From contig NC_135558.1 of assembly GCF_964340395.1 (NCBI RefSeq), positions 16,552,771 through 16,616,770 on the forward strand: 64,000 nt of DNA, given 5' to 3'. The translations under genes and the position numbers were made by a program. The stretch is from Glandiceps talaboti. Taxonomy: Eukaryota; Hemichordata; Enteropneusta; Spengelidae. Below, in pieces: positions 63,444 through 64,000 of this stretch. Positions within the stretch are counted from its first letter, which is position 1. The number at the start of each line of letters is the position of its first letter. The notes below the pieces were generated by a model. That model made no database searches. It saw only the letters and a program-made list of their open reading frames with translations, and had not been told where the DNA came from.

Positions 63444-63713
63444 CATACATTCATACATACATACACACATACATACATACATACATACATACACACATAC
63501 ATACATACATATATACACACATACATACATGTATACATACATACATACATACATACATACATACATACATACATACATACGCACACATGCACACATACAT
63601 ACATACATACATACATACATACATACGTACGTACATACGTACATACATACATACATACATACATACATACATACATACATACATACATACATACATACAT
63701 ACATACATACACA
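63444..63713. repeat. (TACA)n microsatellite with CACA and TACG variants
   Basis: About 270 bp of TACA units with CACA, TATA and TACG interruptions. All HTYI and MYVC frames are artefacts. Confidence 0.95.
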
Positions 63714-63925
63714 TGATTTTACATCATGTACAATTATTTGCGATTTTAGAGACACGTCAAGTTGATCTGCATGTATAGGGTATCTCTGCTATGGGCTATT
63801 GCATCATGGGAGTTAGCAGAAATACATTATTCAATGGTTGAACATTGAATATTCATGCGCACAAAATACTATACACTACAGTGTGATACAGCTGTCATCA
63901 ATATTCGATGATCAACTATGTAATA

Positions 63926-63929
<4 letters not shown>

Positions 63930-64000
<71 letters not shown>
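63930..64000. repeat. (TA)n microsatellite at window end
   Basis: Pure TA dinucleotides continuing past the window edge. Confidence 0.95.

Overview
The window looks like a piece of an AT-rich invertebrate animal genome. Coding exons are short and separated by introns with GT-AG borders. Tetranucleotide microsatellites, mainly (TACA)n, are very abundant. There are remains of non-LTR, Penelope-like and probable DIRS-like retrotransposons, tRNA-derived SINE pieces and many hairpin DNA elements. A marine invertebrate is plausible, but I cannot fix the phylum. Most long open frames in the window are translated microsatellites, not genes.

The main content is a tandem array of SLC13-family (Na+/dicarboxylate-citrate-sulfate cotransporter) genes, all on the minus strand. 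Copy 1 (3628-14838) and copy 2 (24138-32573) each have 13 coding exons of nearly identical size and phase, and both are open from ATG to stop (595 and 598 aa). Copy 3 (37063-45585) keeps all 13 exon positions but is a pseudogene: it has a nonsense codon, a 17-bp frameshifting deletion and damaged splice sites. Two further scraps flank the array: part of exon 12 at 1538-1635, and an inverted piece of exon 2 on the plus strand at 49028-49142. An upstream, probably untranslated, exon with a conserved splice donor precedes each copy at about 20.94, 34.31 and 47.95 kb. Both intact copies lack residues normally conserved in the SLC13 substrate/sodium site, so they may be diverged transporters.

Introns and spacers hold later insertions. 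A 5'-truncated Penelope-like element with a GIY-YIG domain sits inside a (TACA)n tract in copy 1 intron 10. A 134-bp segment with a hammerhead-ribozyme-like core lies between two (TA)n tracts in copy 2 intron 9. Non-LTR reverse transcriptase fragments lie at 18.7-19.6 and 46.2-46.5 kb, and a SINE lies at 39.4 kb.

From about 49 kb to the end there is no convincing host gene. This part is a mosaic of inverted-repeat elements. A 385-bp hairpin (51155-51539) and a 2.9-kb foldback element with internal 350-bp repeats (51583-54482) are each flanked by a 9-bp direct repeat. Two nested elements (54775-58695 and 56590-58492) have GGGA termini and TAA target duplications, as in PIF/Harbinger. A large inverted repeat (59281-61603) encloses DIRS-like RT/RNase H remnants.
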